A DNA stretch of 64,000 nt from Adiantum capillus-veneris (Eukaryota > Streptophyta > Polypodiopsida > Polypodiales > Pteridaceae). Below are positions 1-11,582 of the stretch, piece by piece (position 1 is the first letter of the stretch; each line of letters begins with the position of its first letter). Location: contig CM043970.1 in the NCBI GenBank assembly GCA_014529385.2, positions 64,618,996 through 64,682,995 of the forward strand, given 5' to 3'. The notes under the pieces are model-generated. The model did no database searches, was not told the origin of the DNA, and was given only the letters and a program-made list of their open reading frames with translations. The translations under genes were made by a program, and so were the position numbers.

Positions 1-2
1 AT

Positions 3-1115
3 CTTACAAAACATGACGTGCCACCACGAAAAACCCCTACATCCGATACAGTGGAATCGCATCGGGCCAAGGGTGTCATATCAGCAGAAGATGAAAGAGC
101 CGAGGATGAGGAAAGGACAAATGAGCATATGGAAGCTGCTAAGGTTCAACCGGAGGAGACAATGAAAGAGCCAAGTCAGCCAGTGGAGGAGCCAAAAGAG
201 CCTATGGCTGAAACCCAAGATGAGGAAAGCAGGCCTATAGATGAGCAAAAGGATATGGATGAGGAAAGCAGGCCTAGGGATGAGCAAAATGATATGGATG
301 AGGCAAGGATGTATGAGGCAAGCCGATCAACCTTGAATCAGGCAGAAAGGGCCATGGGGGAGACTCCTGATGAAGATTTGAATGATGACTATGAAGATAA
401 AGCGGAGGAGAGCAACAACGACATGAACACTACAGAGACCCAGTATGGACCCTTGCTACCTGTAGATACGGTTGTTCCGGTAATGTCTATTCAAGTATGG
501 CAAAATATGTTCAGCTTCTAACTACTTATATGTACTTGTCAACTTTTACAGAGGTTGATTATCTTGGACGTCAATGGATTGCTGCTGATGCGGGTGCCTC
601 TCGGTGACAGAGGACCCTTTGAGGATTTGCAAACGTTTCGGATGGGAACTTGTCGAGTCGTGGTTCGTCCAGGAACCAAGGAATTTATTGAGTTTCTTCT
701 TCCGCGCTTCAGAGTTGCCATATGGTCTTCAATGCAAAGGCAAAACTTATCGCCACTAGTTGCAATAGTTTGCAGTGTATGCCAAGCTCACACGTCAGAT
801 TTTGCCTTTTTGTATGATCAAAGAAAATGCGTTACCGTTGAGGGCCACTACCACCCTAAAAAACCAGGATTACCTCTTTTGTACAAATCGTTTAGCCAAA
901 TCGGTGTACCCTTTGATGCAACTAATACACTACTAATTGATGATACTCCTGAAAAGGGAGAACTAAATCCGCCGGGAACAACTATCTCACCACCTTCTTT
1001 CGAGGGGCATTCCTTCGATTTTTACCTTGAAGACATTCTGATTCCATACTTACAGAAATTGTATCTCAGTCCATTGTTCACGGACGAGTTTGTACTTTCT
1101 AATGAATTAAGATGA
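3..1115 (+). CDS. FCP1-like HAD-family protein, 3' two exons (5' end outside window)
   Basis: Two exons fit: 3-479 and 552-1115, with a 72-base GT..AG intron (donor at 480-481, acceptor AG at 550-551). The splice keeps the reading frame, and the frame stays open to the left edge, so the start lies outside. Exon 1 is acidic and low-complexity (Glu/Asp/Met/Pro-rich) with a 13-residue unit starting DEESRP repeated twice. Exon 2 holds an FCP1/NIF-type HAD domain: motif I LILDVNGLL-like, a lysine in KKPGLPLL, and the acidic motif LLIDDTPEK near the end. FCP1/SCP phosphatases normally have DxDx(T/V) in motif I. Here the second Asp is Asn (DVNG), a form I associate with a plant branch of the family, so classical phosphatase activity is doubtful. 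The family assignment is firm; substrate and cell location are not shown. Confidence 0.8.
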
Positions 1116-1141
1116 TTTTTCTATCTGTCTTTGTCTTGTCT

Positions 1142-1144
<3 letters not shown>

Positions 1145-1228
<84 letters not shown>
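1145..1228. repeat. Compound microsatellite (AT)14(AG)28
   Basis: A 28-base AT run at 1145-1172 passes directly into a 56-base AG run at 1173-1228, just 3' of the HAD-like gene. Read on the minus strand it gives a spurious Leu-Ser/Ile-Tyr repeat peptide, which is not a gene. Confidence 0.97.
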
Positions 1229-1233
<5 letters not shown>

Positions 1234-1351
1234 ATGTGGTAAAGAAATGTATTTCAAGCACACTTTTTCAAGGGCACAATTGAAAAATGAGATCAATAAA
1301 CTTCATGTCTTGAAAGTCATTTGTATACACTTGGGTTTACAAGAATATCTG

Positions 1352-2772
1352 TTACATTGACACTACTTCAACCCGACCATCCAACTCTTTGCACAAAATA
1401 TCTTTTTCCCTTCGCCGCATCACCTTACGGCCAGCTAAGAAAAAGGAAAAATCTGATAGTTCCTTGTCCATTGACTCTTCAATGATGTCATTTCGCAAAT
1501 GCTGAAGACTGCATAGCTCCCTTATTGTAACTACCAATAGTAGGCCATGCTCTTTATCAATCACTTCCACATCCACAGTAGGATTATCTTCCAAACCTGC
1601 AGAAACCTGGTCCATAGGAATGTACTTACCGTTTAGCATTTGTGATCGCATATACCAAAATGAGAGTAACAGTGATTGGCTTGCAATCATGTACTTGACA
1701 ACTAGAGTATCAAGCGCGACCTCGCACCGTAAACCAATCTCTTCCTTTGCATACCATCCTTTGTCAAGAAGTTTGTCACAGGATGACTGCTGAAATGACT
1801 TGCACATGAACATAGTTTTTGTAACTCTGATGTTGTAACTATGAAACAGCTCTATGAAGAGTGCAACAGGACAAAATTTTGCAATTCTAACCAGTTTGGT
1901 AGGAATAGAGCTACGTAGAGACCTTTGTATATCCTTGTAGAGCTTACTTCGCATTGCCTCCACCATTGTTTCCTCGGGAACTGGCCAGTCCACAGTGTTC
2001 CAATCGGTTGGTAGAGGCACTTTCACCAACATGCCATTCTTATTCCCTGAGCTGAGTTGGTAAAAGTGGTCATAAAAAAAGATTCCCTCATCAGCCAATC
2101 TTTTGCTGCTCCTCTCTGAGTACTGTAGAGAACCAATATGGGCATGTACAACATGGAAGAGGCCTATTATGCACTCCACAGGTTCCCATTGCTCATAAGA
2201 AGAGGGATAAACATCTGCAATATATATAAGAAGAGTTAAACTAAGAGTATCAATAAGTACAAATGACAAATCTAATGCAATTGAGCTGTGAAGAGTGGAG
2301 ACATTACTCATAACAAGCGGGAGAAACATTGCAAAATATATAAGAAAAGTTATAATGAGAGTATCAGTAAGTTCACATGTCAAGAGTACTTACAATTGCA
2401 ACGCGGTTGATGTATATCTGATACATTTCCACCGTTTGCTATCACCTCTGGATGGGTAAACACATGCTGAACAAGAACTTCCTTTACAGATCTTTTGCCG
2501 ATCTCAACTTTGAAATCCAACACCCTGGCCTTCCATGCTGAGCAGTAAACGTTGATACCACTAGACCTCTTGGGTCTTCTTGGTTGCATGAGGACCCATG
2601 AACCTTTGTTTATCCTTTGTCCAACCCATTGGTTGTCTGCACTTATTGAAGCTGGTATTGTAATTGAGGATATGCTACTACTTGGCCTTCTAGGCAAAGT
2701 GCCGTTGTTGGTTGTTGGTGTGAGAGACAGTAAACACCTGGAGGCTCTTGGGCGAGAAGACGTGGACGCCAT
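1352..2772 (-). CDS. Two-exon protein of unknown function (about 413 aa)
   Basis: Exon 1 is 2772-2394 and exon 2 is 2214-1352. The donor reads GTAAGT right after 2394 and the acceptor is TTGCAG before 2214. The join completes a Tyr codon and gives 1,242 bases ending in TGA-free frame to the stop at 1352, so the model is internally consistent. The start at 2772 is the first Met of a Ser/Pro/Arg-rich N-terminus that could be disordered or an organelle transit peptide. Exon 1 continues with a basic segment (PRRPKRS) and a likely folded part around AWKARVLDFKVEIGK. Exon 2 is mixed helix/strand-like with no obvious catalytic motif; the C-terminus is charged (RKVMRRREKD). I do not recognise the family. 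It is convergent with the HAD-like gene, with about 235 bases between the two stops. The intron contains a partly duplicated acceptor region (separate entry). Confidence 0.65.
2187..2384. repeat. Direct duplication spanning an intron acceptor
   Basis: The stretch 2187-2269, which covers the 3' splice site of the minus-strand gene and the start of its exon 2, is repeated at 2302-2384 with a period of 115 bases and roughly 80-85% identity by eye. In the distal copy the acceptor CAG has become CAA, so only the copy at 2214-2216 can serve as acceptor. This looks like an old local duplication that lengthened the intron. Confidence 0.7.
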
Positions 2773-3126
2773 AACTCTCAGAGAAAAGCTTTAGTGGAGG
2801 GAGATTCACTTTGAAAGCATTCTAATGGAGGGAAAGTGTTTTAAAATTCCAATATCTTGTGCGGGCTTAATGGTCACCCTCCAGTACGTTAATGACCGTA
2901 AGAGAATATCAGAAGTGGGACCACACGCAAGCACCTAAAAGCTCGGTAAAAGGAAGGAAATTACTATGCTACAATCCTAGTTTCGTAAAAGTTTTATGCT
3001 ATTTTCCTATTTTTTGAGTCTTTCTAGGTACTTTCCTACGTAACGTAGCCTTCATGCTCATTGGACGTGCTCTATTTTTCTCTCTCTTCATATGGCCCTC
3101 CAAATGACCTCCGAAATTTCCTAATG
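2773..3126. other. Single-copy intergenic DNA, upstream of the minus-strand gene
   Basis: This 354-base stretch holds the presumed promoter of the minus-strand gene and ends exactly where the repeat array starts. I see no ORF, RNA gene or clear TATA box in it. Confidence 0.6.
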
Positions 3127-3646
3127 ATACCCTTTCCTTTTAGTATTGTAACCAAAAAAATTCATTTAATAGCCTTATCATCCAAATTTTTGTGTTGTGT
3201 TCGTGGCACCAAAGCATAAGCTAAACAAACAAAAAAGTGCATGTGATCAATAGATGGCTTCCTATCATGCTATACGCCATAAGGATTCATAGATTGCAAA
3301 GCCTTTGTAGCACACATGTTAAGTACATAAGTAGTACACACAATGGCCTCAAGCCAAAATAAATGTGGAAAAGATTGACTCTTGACCATACTTTCATGCC
3401 ATCTCCATAAGAGATCTGTTTTTTCTTTTAGCAACACATTTTTGTTGAGGTGTATATAGCACTACACATTGGTGTTTTATCCCATGACTAGCCAGAAATG
3501 CATTAAACTCATGATATATAAACTCCCCTTTTCAATCTGAATGAAGGGTGTCCATAGTACATTTAAAGACATTGTGAGCTATAGCTAGAAATTTCTTGAA
3601 GCACACGAACACTCTAGACTTAGCTTTAAGTGGATACACCTATGCA
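3127..3646 (-). pseudogene. Copia-alpha integrase fragment (unit 1), truncated by array edge
   Basis: Conceptual minus-strand translation gives a copia integrase core with stops: a segment like HSD-KGEFIYHEFNAFL, then LYTPQQK and KRKNRSLMEMA, followed by a C-terminal part with a FFGY-like motif. These correspond to the second catalytic Asp and the Glu region of Ty1/copia integrases. Several in-frame stops make it dead. On the right it is cut by the LTR of copia-beta, which seems to have inserted into it; on the left it stops at the array boundary. Confidence 0.75.
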
Positions 3647-3733
3647 TGTGTTCGGAAATAGGACGTAGCTAAGTAGATAATTGAGTAGTTTACTTAATGG
3701 AGAGAGATAATTTTCACACATAAGAGATTATAG

Positions 3734-3779
<46 letters not shown>

Positions 3780-4372
3780 ACACACAATATACATGGTTCA
3801 CCCAATGTATCCACTCAATGGCTTTAGTACTTCAAAACAAGAAGTAGATTACAAAGGGATTATACCATTTTGGAGCTCCCGCCTTGCTTCACTCTCACCA
3901 CCTCAAATCAACTAATTCACAATGCTTTACTATCCGTGTTTATGTGTAGAGGAAGCCTCCTTTTATAGGCCAAAAGGGCTGCCCTCTCTCATGAGCGGTA
4001 GTCGTGTGTAGCCGCCCTTGTGTTGAAAAGTCCAAATTGGGCCCTCCAATTCGCCCATGTGTGGCCGCCCTTGAGAAGACAAGTCTGCCTTTGAGGTCGG
4101 CCACCGGCCATTGACTTTTGACCACTGGCCACCGCCCATTGACTACCGGACATCGGCCAAACAGCAAGTTGTTTTTCAACCACTTTTCGACCGCCGTCCA
4201 GCCATAATATTTCGGCGAAAAGGAATATTTTAGTGACTAGCCATGAAATTTTTGTTTTTCAATGAGTGATTTTTCTTCATGCACAATGGCTTCTCTTCAT
4301 AATGGGGGCCTTACAAATGTGCATTATTAATACAAAAAATCACAAGGGATAAATCAGGCTCCATACTTAACA
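3647..4372 (-). repeat. Copia-beta 3' LTR (unit 1)
   Basis: On the minus strand this begins TGTTAAG, directly after a purine-rich tract TGGGAGAT, the usual copia arrangement of polypurine tract then LTR, and ends ..GAACACA. The outer end could be 3647 or 3649, as both start with TG on the plus strand. It lies just downstream of the RNase H C-terminus. A TATAAAA box on the minus strand (3961-3967) fits an LTR promoter. The LTR also contains an AG microsatellite. No matching 5' LTR was found, so the element is truncated. Confidence 0.75.
3737..3778. repeat. AG microsatellite inside the copia-beta LTR
   Basis: The run is 42 bases here, 26 in unit 2 (27612-27637) and 22 in unit 3 (62435-62456). 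The flanks are otherwise almost identical, so it accounts for most of the offset change between units in this region. Confidence 0.95.
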
Positions 4373-7329
4373 ATCTCCCACTTGGAGACTGATCTCCAAA
4401 CCAAACATGTGACTACTTTCCATCCTAGTTTCATATCCTTGAATGCCGATTGAAGATGAGCAGCAAAAGCTCAACTTCTCCTTGTTGACCACCTTTGTGA
4501 ACATGTCTGGAGGATTTTCACTTGTATGCACCTTTCCTAGCTTTAGTTGTCCCTCTTCCAAAAGTGTGCGTATGAAGTGATATCTCACCTCAATGTGCTT
4601 TATCCTTGAATGAAAGGCCGCGTTCTTCTCACAGGATGGATAGCACTTTGTCTATCACTGTACAAGACACAATTGTCTTGTTTGAATCCAAGCTCTTCTA
4701 AGAATCTGTGAGGCCACATAATTTCTTTCCTTGCCTGTGTCATTGCTACATACTCCGCTTCCGTGGTAGAAAGTGCGACCACTTTCTGCAGCTTTGAAGC
4801 CCAGCTAATTGTTGTACCTCCAACCGTGAAGACATAGCCAGTAGGGCTCCTTCAAGTATATTTGTCACTTGCCATATCTACATCCGCATATCCTTGAAGA
4901 AAAATATCAGTTCCTCCAAAATACGAAGCATTTGTTGTTGTCCCTTTCATATACCTAAGTATCCACTTCATAGCTTGTCAGCGCTCTTTACCTAGGTTGT
5001 CCATGAATCTACTTACAACTCCCATTGTATGTGCAATGTCTGGCCTTGTCCAGACCATAGTATACATAAGAGAACCTATTACTGTAACATATGGAACTTT
5101 AAACATATAGTCTATCTCCTCTTGTGTCTTTGGACACATTTCTTTAGTTAGTTTAAAGTGACTAGTCAAAGGTGTAGAAATCGATTTTTCATCTTGCATT
5201 GCAAACCGTTCTAGTACCTTCTTGATGTAATCCTCTTGAGGTAGCTTCATTATTTTCTTCGTCATGTCCCTTGAATCTTCATACAAAGTATCCTCTTTGC
5301 AGCACCTAAATCTTTCATTGAAAAAGATTTAGACAACTCATCTTTTAGGTCTTTGATGTCCTGCATGTTAGCACTTGCAATCAGCATGTCATCAACATAC
5401 AACATTAGCATGATAAACTTTCCATTTCCCAAATTCTTTGTGTAGATGCAATGATCTAAATTGCACCTTCTAAATCCATGATCCAGCATCCATATAAAAA
5501 AATTCAAGTACCATTGTCTTGATGCTTGCTTTAAACCATACAAGATCTTCTTTAATCTGCAAACCATTTTCTCCTTACCTTTTACTTCATACCCCTTTGG
5601 TTGAAGCATGTAAATTTCCCCCTCCAAGTCACCATGAGGGAATGCCGTATTCACATCCATTTTCTCAAGATTCAAATCATGAGCAGCCACAAGGCTTAAG
5701 ACAAACCGAATTGAGTTCATTTTTACAACAGGAGAAAATATTTCATTAAAGTCAATACCTTTCTTTTGAGAAAACTCTTTTACCACAAGCCTAGACTTGT
5801 ACCTTTTCTTCCCACCTTCTTCTTCATTCAGCTTGTACACACATTTGCTCTAAAGTTCCCACTTATCTTTAGGCAACTCAACCAACTCCCATGTTTGGTT
5901 GTGATGTAATGCGTCCATCTCCATTTGCATGCTCTTTATCCATTCTTCTTTGGATTTGTGTTGCATAGCTTCCTCGTATGATTCCGGCTCTCAAAAACCT
6001 GAGATCAAGAGATGATTGAAGGAAGGAATAAACCTTTCTAGAGGTCTAATTGCTCTTGTAGATCTTCAGGGAATAGGTTGAGGCTCCTCATTTGGTTGAC
6101 GTTGTTGTACGTTGTCACCGTTTGCACTCCTTGAGTCTTCACCGTCCTCAAGCTCCATGTACTCATCACTCGTTTCTTTTGTTTTTTTCCTTTCCAAGTA
6201 ATCTTTATACATATTTTGTTTGTTAAAAATTACATTCCTACTCCTAAAGATTTTACCATCTTCAAGATTCCATAGGTGATACCCAAAGTCACCTTCTCCA
6301 TAGCCGATGAAGAAATGATTTTTGGACTTTGCATCTAGCTTTGATCTTAGGCTTCTATCTATGTGCATGAAAGCCTCGCACACAAGCACTTTGAGAAATG
6401 AATAGTTCACCGGTTTACCTATCCACGCCTCCTCTGGAAATCCCCCATCCAATGCCATTGAGGGTGATTGGTTGATTAAGCACACATACGTACTTACTAC
6501 TTCCCCCCAAAAGCTCAAGTGATAGGTTTGCATGTAGCTGCATGCTTCGTGCTGATCACTCCATGATTGTCATGTTCATCCTTTCCAAAATCACCATCTA
6601 TTTCATTCTGCACAAAGGTTTTCCACCTTTGAAATATGGAAAACTCGTCGGATTTATTGTTCATTACATAAACCCATGTTTTCCTAGTCGCATCATCTAT
6701 GAATGTTACATAGTACAATGAGCCACTAAGTGATGGTGTACTTGCAGGACCCCAAACATTAGAATGAACCAACTCAATTTTTTTCTTTTTCTTTCATTTC
6801 TTGATTTTTAAAATTTTACCCTCTTTTGTTTTCCATAAACGTAATCTTCACGGAACTCTACGTCCACTTCTTTCAAACCTGGTAGAAGCTTCTTTGTTTG
6901 AAGGAACTGCATACACATATGCCCAAGCCAGTAGTGCCACACCGCACTGTTGACTTATGTAGTTGTTGCACAAGGTGAAGATTGCGAGCTGACAGTACAA
7001 AAGTAAAGTGTATCAACCTTTTCTCCTTTGGAAACCACCAAAGATCCCTTTGAGATCTTCCACCGTTTGTTTCCAAATGCAATGTTGTGACCTTCATCGT
7101 CCAATTGTCCTGTAGAGATCAAATTCTTGCGAAGAGAAAGATGCAAATCTATAGCAATTGACATACATGCATCATGGGAAAAAGGATCATAAGCACACTC
7201 TACAAAAAATACCCACTCTGCATCTATATCAACATCACAATCTCCTTTCACAAAAGATTCTACAATATTTGCACTTGTAGTGGAGCTAGCCTCTTTCTTA
7301 TTGGCCTCTTTTGCCTTCAATTTAGGACA
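4373..7329 (-). pseudogene. Copia-beta gag-pol remnant (unit 1)
   Basis: Minus-strand pieces in copia order: gag-pre-integrase at 7329-6955 (LRKNLISTGQLDDEG), integrase N-part 6772-6515, integrase C-part 6533-6066 (SFWGEVVSTYVCLIN), reverse transcriptase 5840-5262 with D62 and an intact YVDD at residues 148-151, connection 5286-4978, RNase H 4782-4600 ([10 protein letters not shown]) and tail 4588-4367 (KVHTSENPPDMFTKVV). Frameshifts and stops separate the pieces. The first integrase Asp is replaced (VHSNVWGP where HSD/HTD is usual) and the segment with the second Asp and Glu is missing, so integrase is inactive. Protease and the 5' gag are absent. The frames face the 3' LTR at 3647-4372. Confidence 0.85.
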
Positions 7330-9035
7330 CTACTGGATCAAGTAATCATTATCTTTGCTATAATGATCTTCTTCTTGATCTTTTCACCAAAATTCCCAAA
7401 CAAGTTGTTTCTAGAAAAAGCATTGGAAACAGGGATTTCATTGACGTGATCAGGATCATGTGATCACATAATAACGCAAGTAATAATCACACATAAAAAA
7501 TATCCATGGCACCTGCAACCCTCTTCAGTAATAGTGATACCCACGTTTCTGTAGCAACAACCCCTTCTTCACCCCATTATGCTCAATGCCTGCTACGACA
7601 TTTTTTCAACTTTGTTAGCACTCTATATCTACTCGCCCGCTCTCCTTAAGCAAGCCCTTTGGTGGCTTCTTGCTCATCTACAGCCTAGACTCCCCAAATC
7701 TCCTCTCGATACTATAGTGCCACCCTCTTGCTAGCACTCCAACCCACACATCTTGTAGCTCCTCTCTTTCTGCAACAATGAGTGATTTTGTGCAACCCAA
7801 GCTAGCACAACCCCCTTCGCCAATGCTCCTTATTTTTTGGGCACTATCCTTGGCCACCCCAACCTACACCCTGAGCATCCCTCTTGGCAAGTGCAAGTGA
7901 TGACTCTGCACAGCCCAAGAAGTCCCCCCTCTCATGCCCTAAAGATCCCCCCCCTTCCGATATGGCGACCCTCCTTCTTTTTGTAGCTCTTGGAGCTCCC
8001 CTCATGCTTTTGGCAAGCATGGTGTCATGCAACTTTTGCGTGCTACAATGTGCCGCCCTCATGCAATAAAACTCAAAAAAAAACAAAGCTCACCTTTTCT
8101 AGCGTTATTATAAGACAAAAACTTGTTTGGCCTTGCTTCTAAACTTCAAATCGCCAAAACCCTGCCACATTTTGTCAACTGGGCATTAATAAAGGATGAG
8201 CCCCAAAACAGGAAAAGTTATGTGATGCCACATCTCCTCTACCCACCACTGCTAGCTTCAAACTTTAATATTTTGATGATTGTGACTTTGTTTGACAAGC
8301 TGTCACTTTGAAATAGCTCTATATGATTCACACTACCTTTGCAAACCTTGGTAAGCTTATAAAAATGTCTAATGGTATGTTTACCAAGGTGATTAAAATG
8401 TTGCAAGACTGGCCCGTTACCAAAAAAAATTCAAATGCTTATACCCTAAGCATTTGGACTCCGATTGCTGATCCAATTAGACCAACATGATCCATAAATC
8501 AATCACTTCAAAACTATCATCCCACATTCGTTGTACTCATCAAGCTGCATTCATCCAATCCGGTGGGAATTTATAAAGCACCATTTTTCTTCAAATTGAC
8601 CTAACTTGAGATGTATATTTCCCATTGTGGACCAACCTATGGGGAGCACTTTGAAAATCACCTTTTGAACTCCCACTTTTTCACTTTAAGATCTCTAATT
8701 AGCCATATTTGAGAGGACCCCATTGTAGAGGAATTTCACCCAAAAAAAGCCAAAATGCATACACATGTGGATCTAAATGTGTGCCTTGGATCTTCATACC
8801 TACTTTATCTCCATGGCATGCACCTGTAGATACCCATGGCCTTGATCCTTGTTCTTCCTAGCACAAACTCACTTTAATTGAACCATCATTGCCTACCCCC
8901 CTTGTTGAAAATTAATGTTCAACCACAAGAGCAAGTTATTGTACTTGAAACTGCAAAACTAGAGAACACTTTAGCAAATACAAAAAACTGCTACCATATG
9001 TACAAAGTTTTATTCTTACTACTTGTAGCCCTTTT
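7330..9035. other. Unassigned repeat-unit DNA, no gene seen
   Basis: The first about 100 bases may be a decayed copia-beta gag. Beyond about 7450 I find no recognisable domain; short open frames on both strands lack family features. The stretch recurs at 41173-42877 with few changes. Confidence 0.5.
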
Positions 9036-9230
9036 CTAGGTAGGATGGCCAACCCCCATTGCTACCACTTGATGCACACTGGGAACCAAATCCCTGTCAA
9101 AGTACAACTTGAGATGCACATCGTTTACTTTGTGCTTGAGACGCTTACCATTTAAGCTTACCAATTGGTAAGTACCATTGGGAAAAGCTTGATGAACTTT
9201 GTACAATACTATTGGGAGGCGTTGTAGCAC
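9036..9230 (-). pseudogene. Ty3/gypsy integrase C-terminal tail (unit 1)
   Basis: A 64-residue frame reads like the end of a gypsy pol: VHQAFPNGTYQLVSLNGK, then KVNDVHLKLYF, matching the family pattern 'P-NG-Y-L--L-G----PVN---LK-Y'. It starts without the upstream integrase core, so it is a fragment of an element that is neither E nor C. A second copy lies at 42878-43072 with one residue changed. Confidence 0.65.
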
Positions 9231-10003
9231 GACCTAATCGTAACCCACAAAAAATTATCCAATCCGCGGATCCGCAACCCGGCTAGGGCATGGAAGCATG
9301 AGCATCGGATGAATAGAAATAGAGGATTCAAGAGATCACTTCTCCAATGCAAGTAGAGATTAGCCATGGCAAAACTCAACTCTAAACCTACTCTAATCAC
9401 TAATCAAACAACTCCTACACACATCAAGCCCACCAAAGTCCGACTTACCATAGACTAGAAACCCCAAGCACACTAATGATAAGCACACACTAATTACCAC
9501 ATGTCAATCATGGCACTTCATCAATAGCTACACACATGAAGTGAATGGTGCTAGAGCTTCATAAAACCTATCTACACACAAGCAAACAATAGGGCACACA
9601 AATTAATTATAAGATTAAGACCCAACTTAATCAAACTAATTAGTGATTCTAAATATCACAGATCAAATACTTATGGAAGAATAGCAGTGGTTACTAGCAA
9701 GAAGTACATACATCTCTCAAATATAGAGTAATAAAAGTGAGATACTACTTCATGACAAGATGAAATGTAGAGAAGAATTAGCCTAATGAGAAAATAAGGG
9801 TTAGATTAATCAAGAAGAGCTTACACTAATTACAATGGTTAGCACCAGCCTCTCAAGCATAAACATTAAGCTCAAGGCTAAGCCATAGAGTTAACACTTA
9901 AGAGAGAGGGAGCTCTCAAAAGTGGATCCTCAAGAGTGGATACTCAAGAACGAAGCCTCCTTGCATAAAGGCTTCCTTTTAATGGCTTTCACCTCAATCC
10001 CTT
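9231..10003. other. Unassigned DNA upstream of the solo LTR
   Basis: No ORF with family features. The text is AT-rich with many short tandem-like words (CACACTAAT, ACACACA). It continues across the solo LTR insertion at 11583, so it was one piece before that insertion. Confidence 0.45.
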
Positions 10004-10007
10004 CTAC

Positions 10008-10270
10008 TGAGGCGGTCCGGGGCGGGCAACAAGAAGAGCAACCTCTAGACACCCTTCAAGGCTCCCGTGCTGCTCAATGGGGCTGGGGCACAACACAACA
10101 CAAACCAAAACAACAAACCCACAGTCAAATCCCAACTACACAAGGGGCACCACCTAGTTTAAGAGCGAACTAGGGACGCAAAAGAGGAGAATCGTTAGAG
10201 CAACCCACAAACAAGCAAGGAATTTACACTAACCCTAACACCAATGGAACACTCTCACACACTAAAACAC

Positions 10271-10321
<51 letters not shown>

Positions 10322-11578
10322 TGCTCGGGCTGCTTTGAAACGTATCGGCAATGATCAAGCAAACACAACTATATATTTAAGAAAGAGAGAGAAAGGGGGA
10401 GGGGGTGCTTGTTGCATTAATACCTTCTTACAAATCTGTCATGACAAATCAAAGTGAAATTAGTATTTGTTCAACATAGCTTGCGTAAATTTCACCACAA
10501 CACATCACAAGAAAAGCCACCCCAATCACTGTCTTAAAGCCAAGGGAGTCCTCTCCACCCTGTCGCCCTCTTACAGTATGTGGGATTTATGGCTAGATTG
10601 ATGACAACACCAGAGAAAATATGAAAAAATTTGAGGCGAACGTTCAGCCCACGAGCTACAACTTTTGTTTGTATCACCTTTTCAAATTCGGAGAGCAAGT
10701 GAACTTTTAAAATTCAGCAAAACCGACCGTTTTTTTCCACTGCACAAGGTCCTTGTGGGGTCCTTCTTTGGATGATTCTTTTGAATACCTCCAAGAGTGA
10801 GCCCTCCATAGTGCATGTATGCATGCCACCTACCCTTGACCTTATTTGGTAGGTCTATAATTGAAGATATTGTTGAGATTATGATATAAGTGAATAGTAC
10901 AACTAAGAAAATCAAATATTGAGGGGTCTAAAAAATATGTACATGTCAAATATAAATAATATAAGTGGAAAAAATATAAAGGGGTCAAAAGAAATCTCTC
11001 TCATTATGAGGCTACCATAAAAAGATAAATATTTTTGGTGTTCTAAAAAAAAACAAAATAGATGTAGGAAGGGAAAAATCACAATAGTGAAAAAATATAC
11101 ACATAAATAAAACTAGTTTTTTTGGATTTTTGTTGGGGTGGAGTTAAACCAAATATAAGAGAAGCTTACATGAAAATATTTCTATATGGAATAAAGAGTA
11201 TGAAAAATGGTAAGAAAAATTGTGGTAATGGTGAGGCAATGTACAGAGCATAAATAACACACACCTAGGTAGAAATATTTAAATAAATACCAAAATAATT
11301 ATGAAAAAATCTTTTATTTAGGCCCTATATACAAAGAAATATTTACATACGAATGGGCCATAATATACTTATATTTTTTATTTTATTTTTATTTTTTTGG
11401 CTCAACTAGCCCAATGACTAGCTAATTGAGGGTTTTTTAAGAAGATATGGGAAAAGTCCCGTGACTCACGCACGCCTATGTACAGTGAAATGGTAGGGAT
11501 AGCCACAGTGTTTGGGTGATTTTGGTAGGGTGAGGTAACTCACTGTGACAATTACAAAGAGCCGAAAAACGGCTATCA
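10008..11578 (-). repeat. Solo LTR related to element C, internally deleted (unit 1)
   Basis: It starts TGAGGCGGTCCGGGG and ends GGCTATCA, the same ends as the LTRs of element C. It is flanked by CTAC at 10004-10007 and 11579-11582, so it is a complete insertion with a 4-bp target duplication (5 bp if the shared T is counted). There is no internal region, hence a solo LTR formed by LTR-LTR recombination. Compared with the copy at 43850-46536 it lacks 1,119 bp; the junction is near 10616. Confidence 0.85.
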
Positions 11579-11582
11579 CTAC

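Noticed and set aside
7844-8311. Short plus- and minus-strand frames conserved between units (7844-8086, 7884-8069, 8123-8311)
   Set aside because: Conservation reflects the recent duplication, not selection; no start context, domain or composition supports coding.
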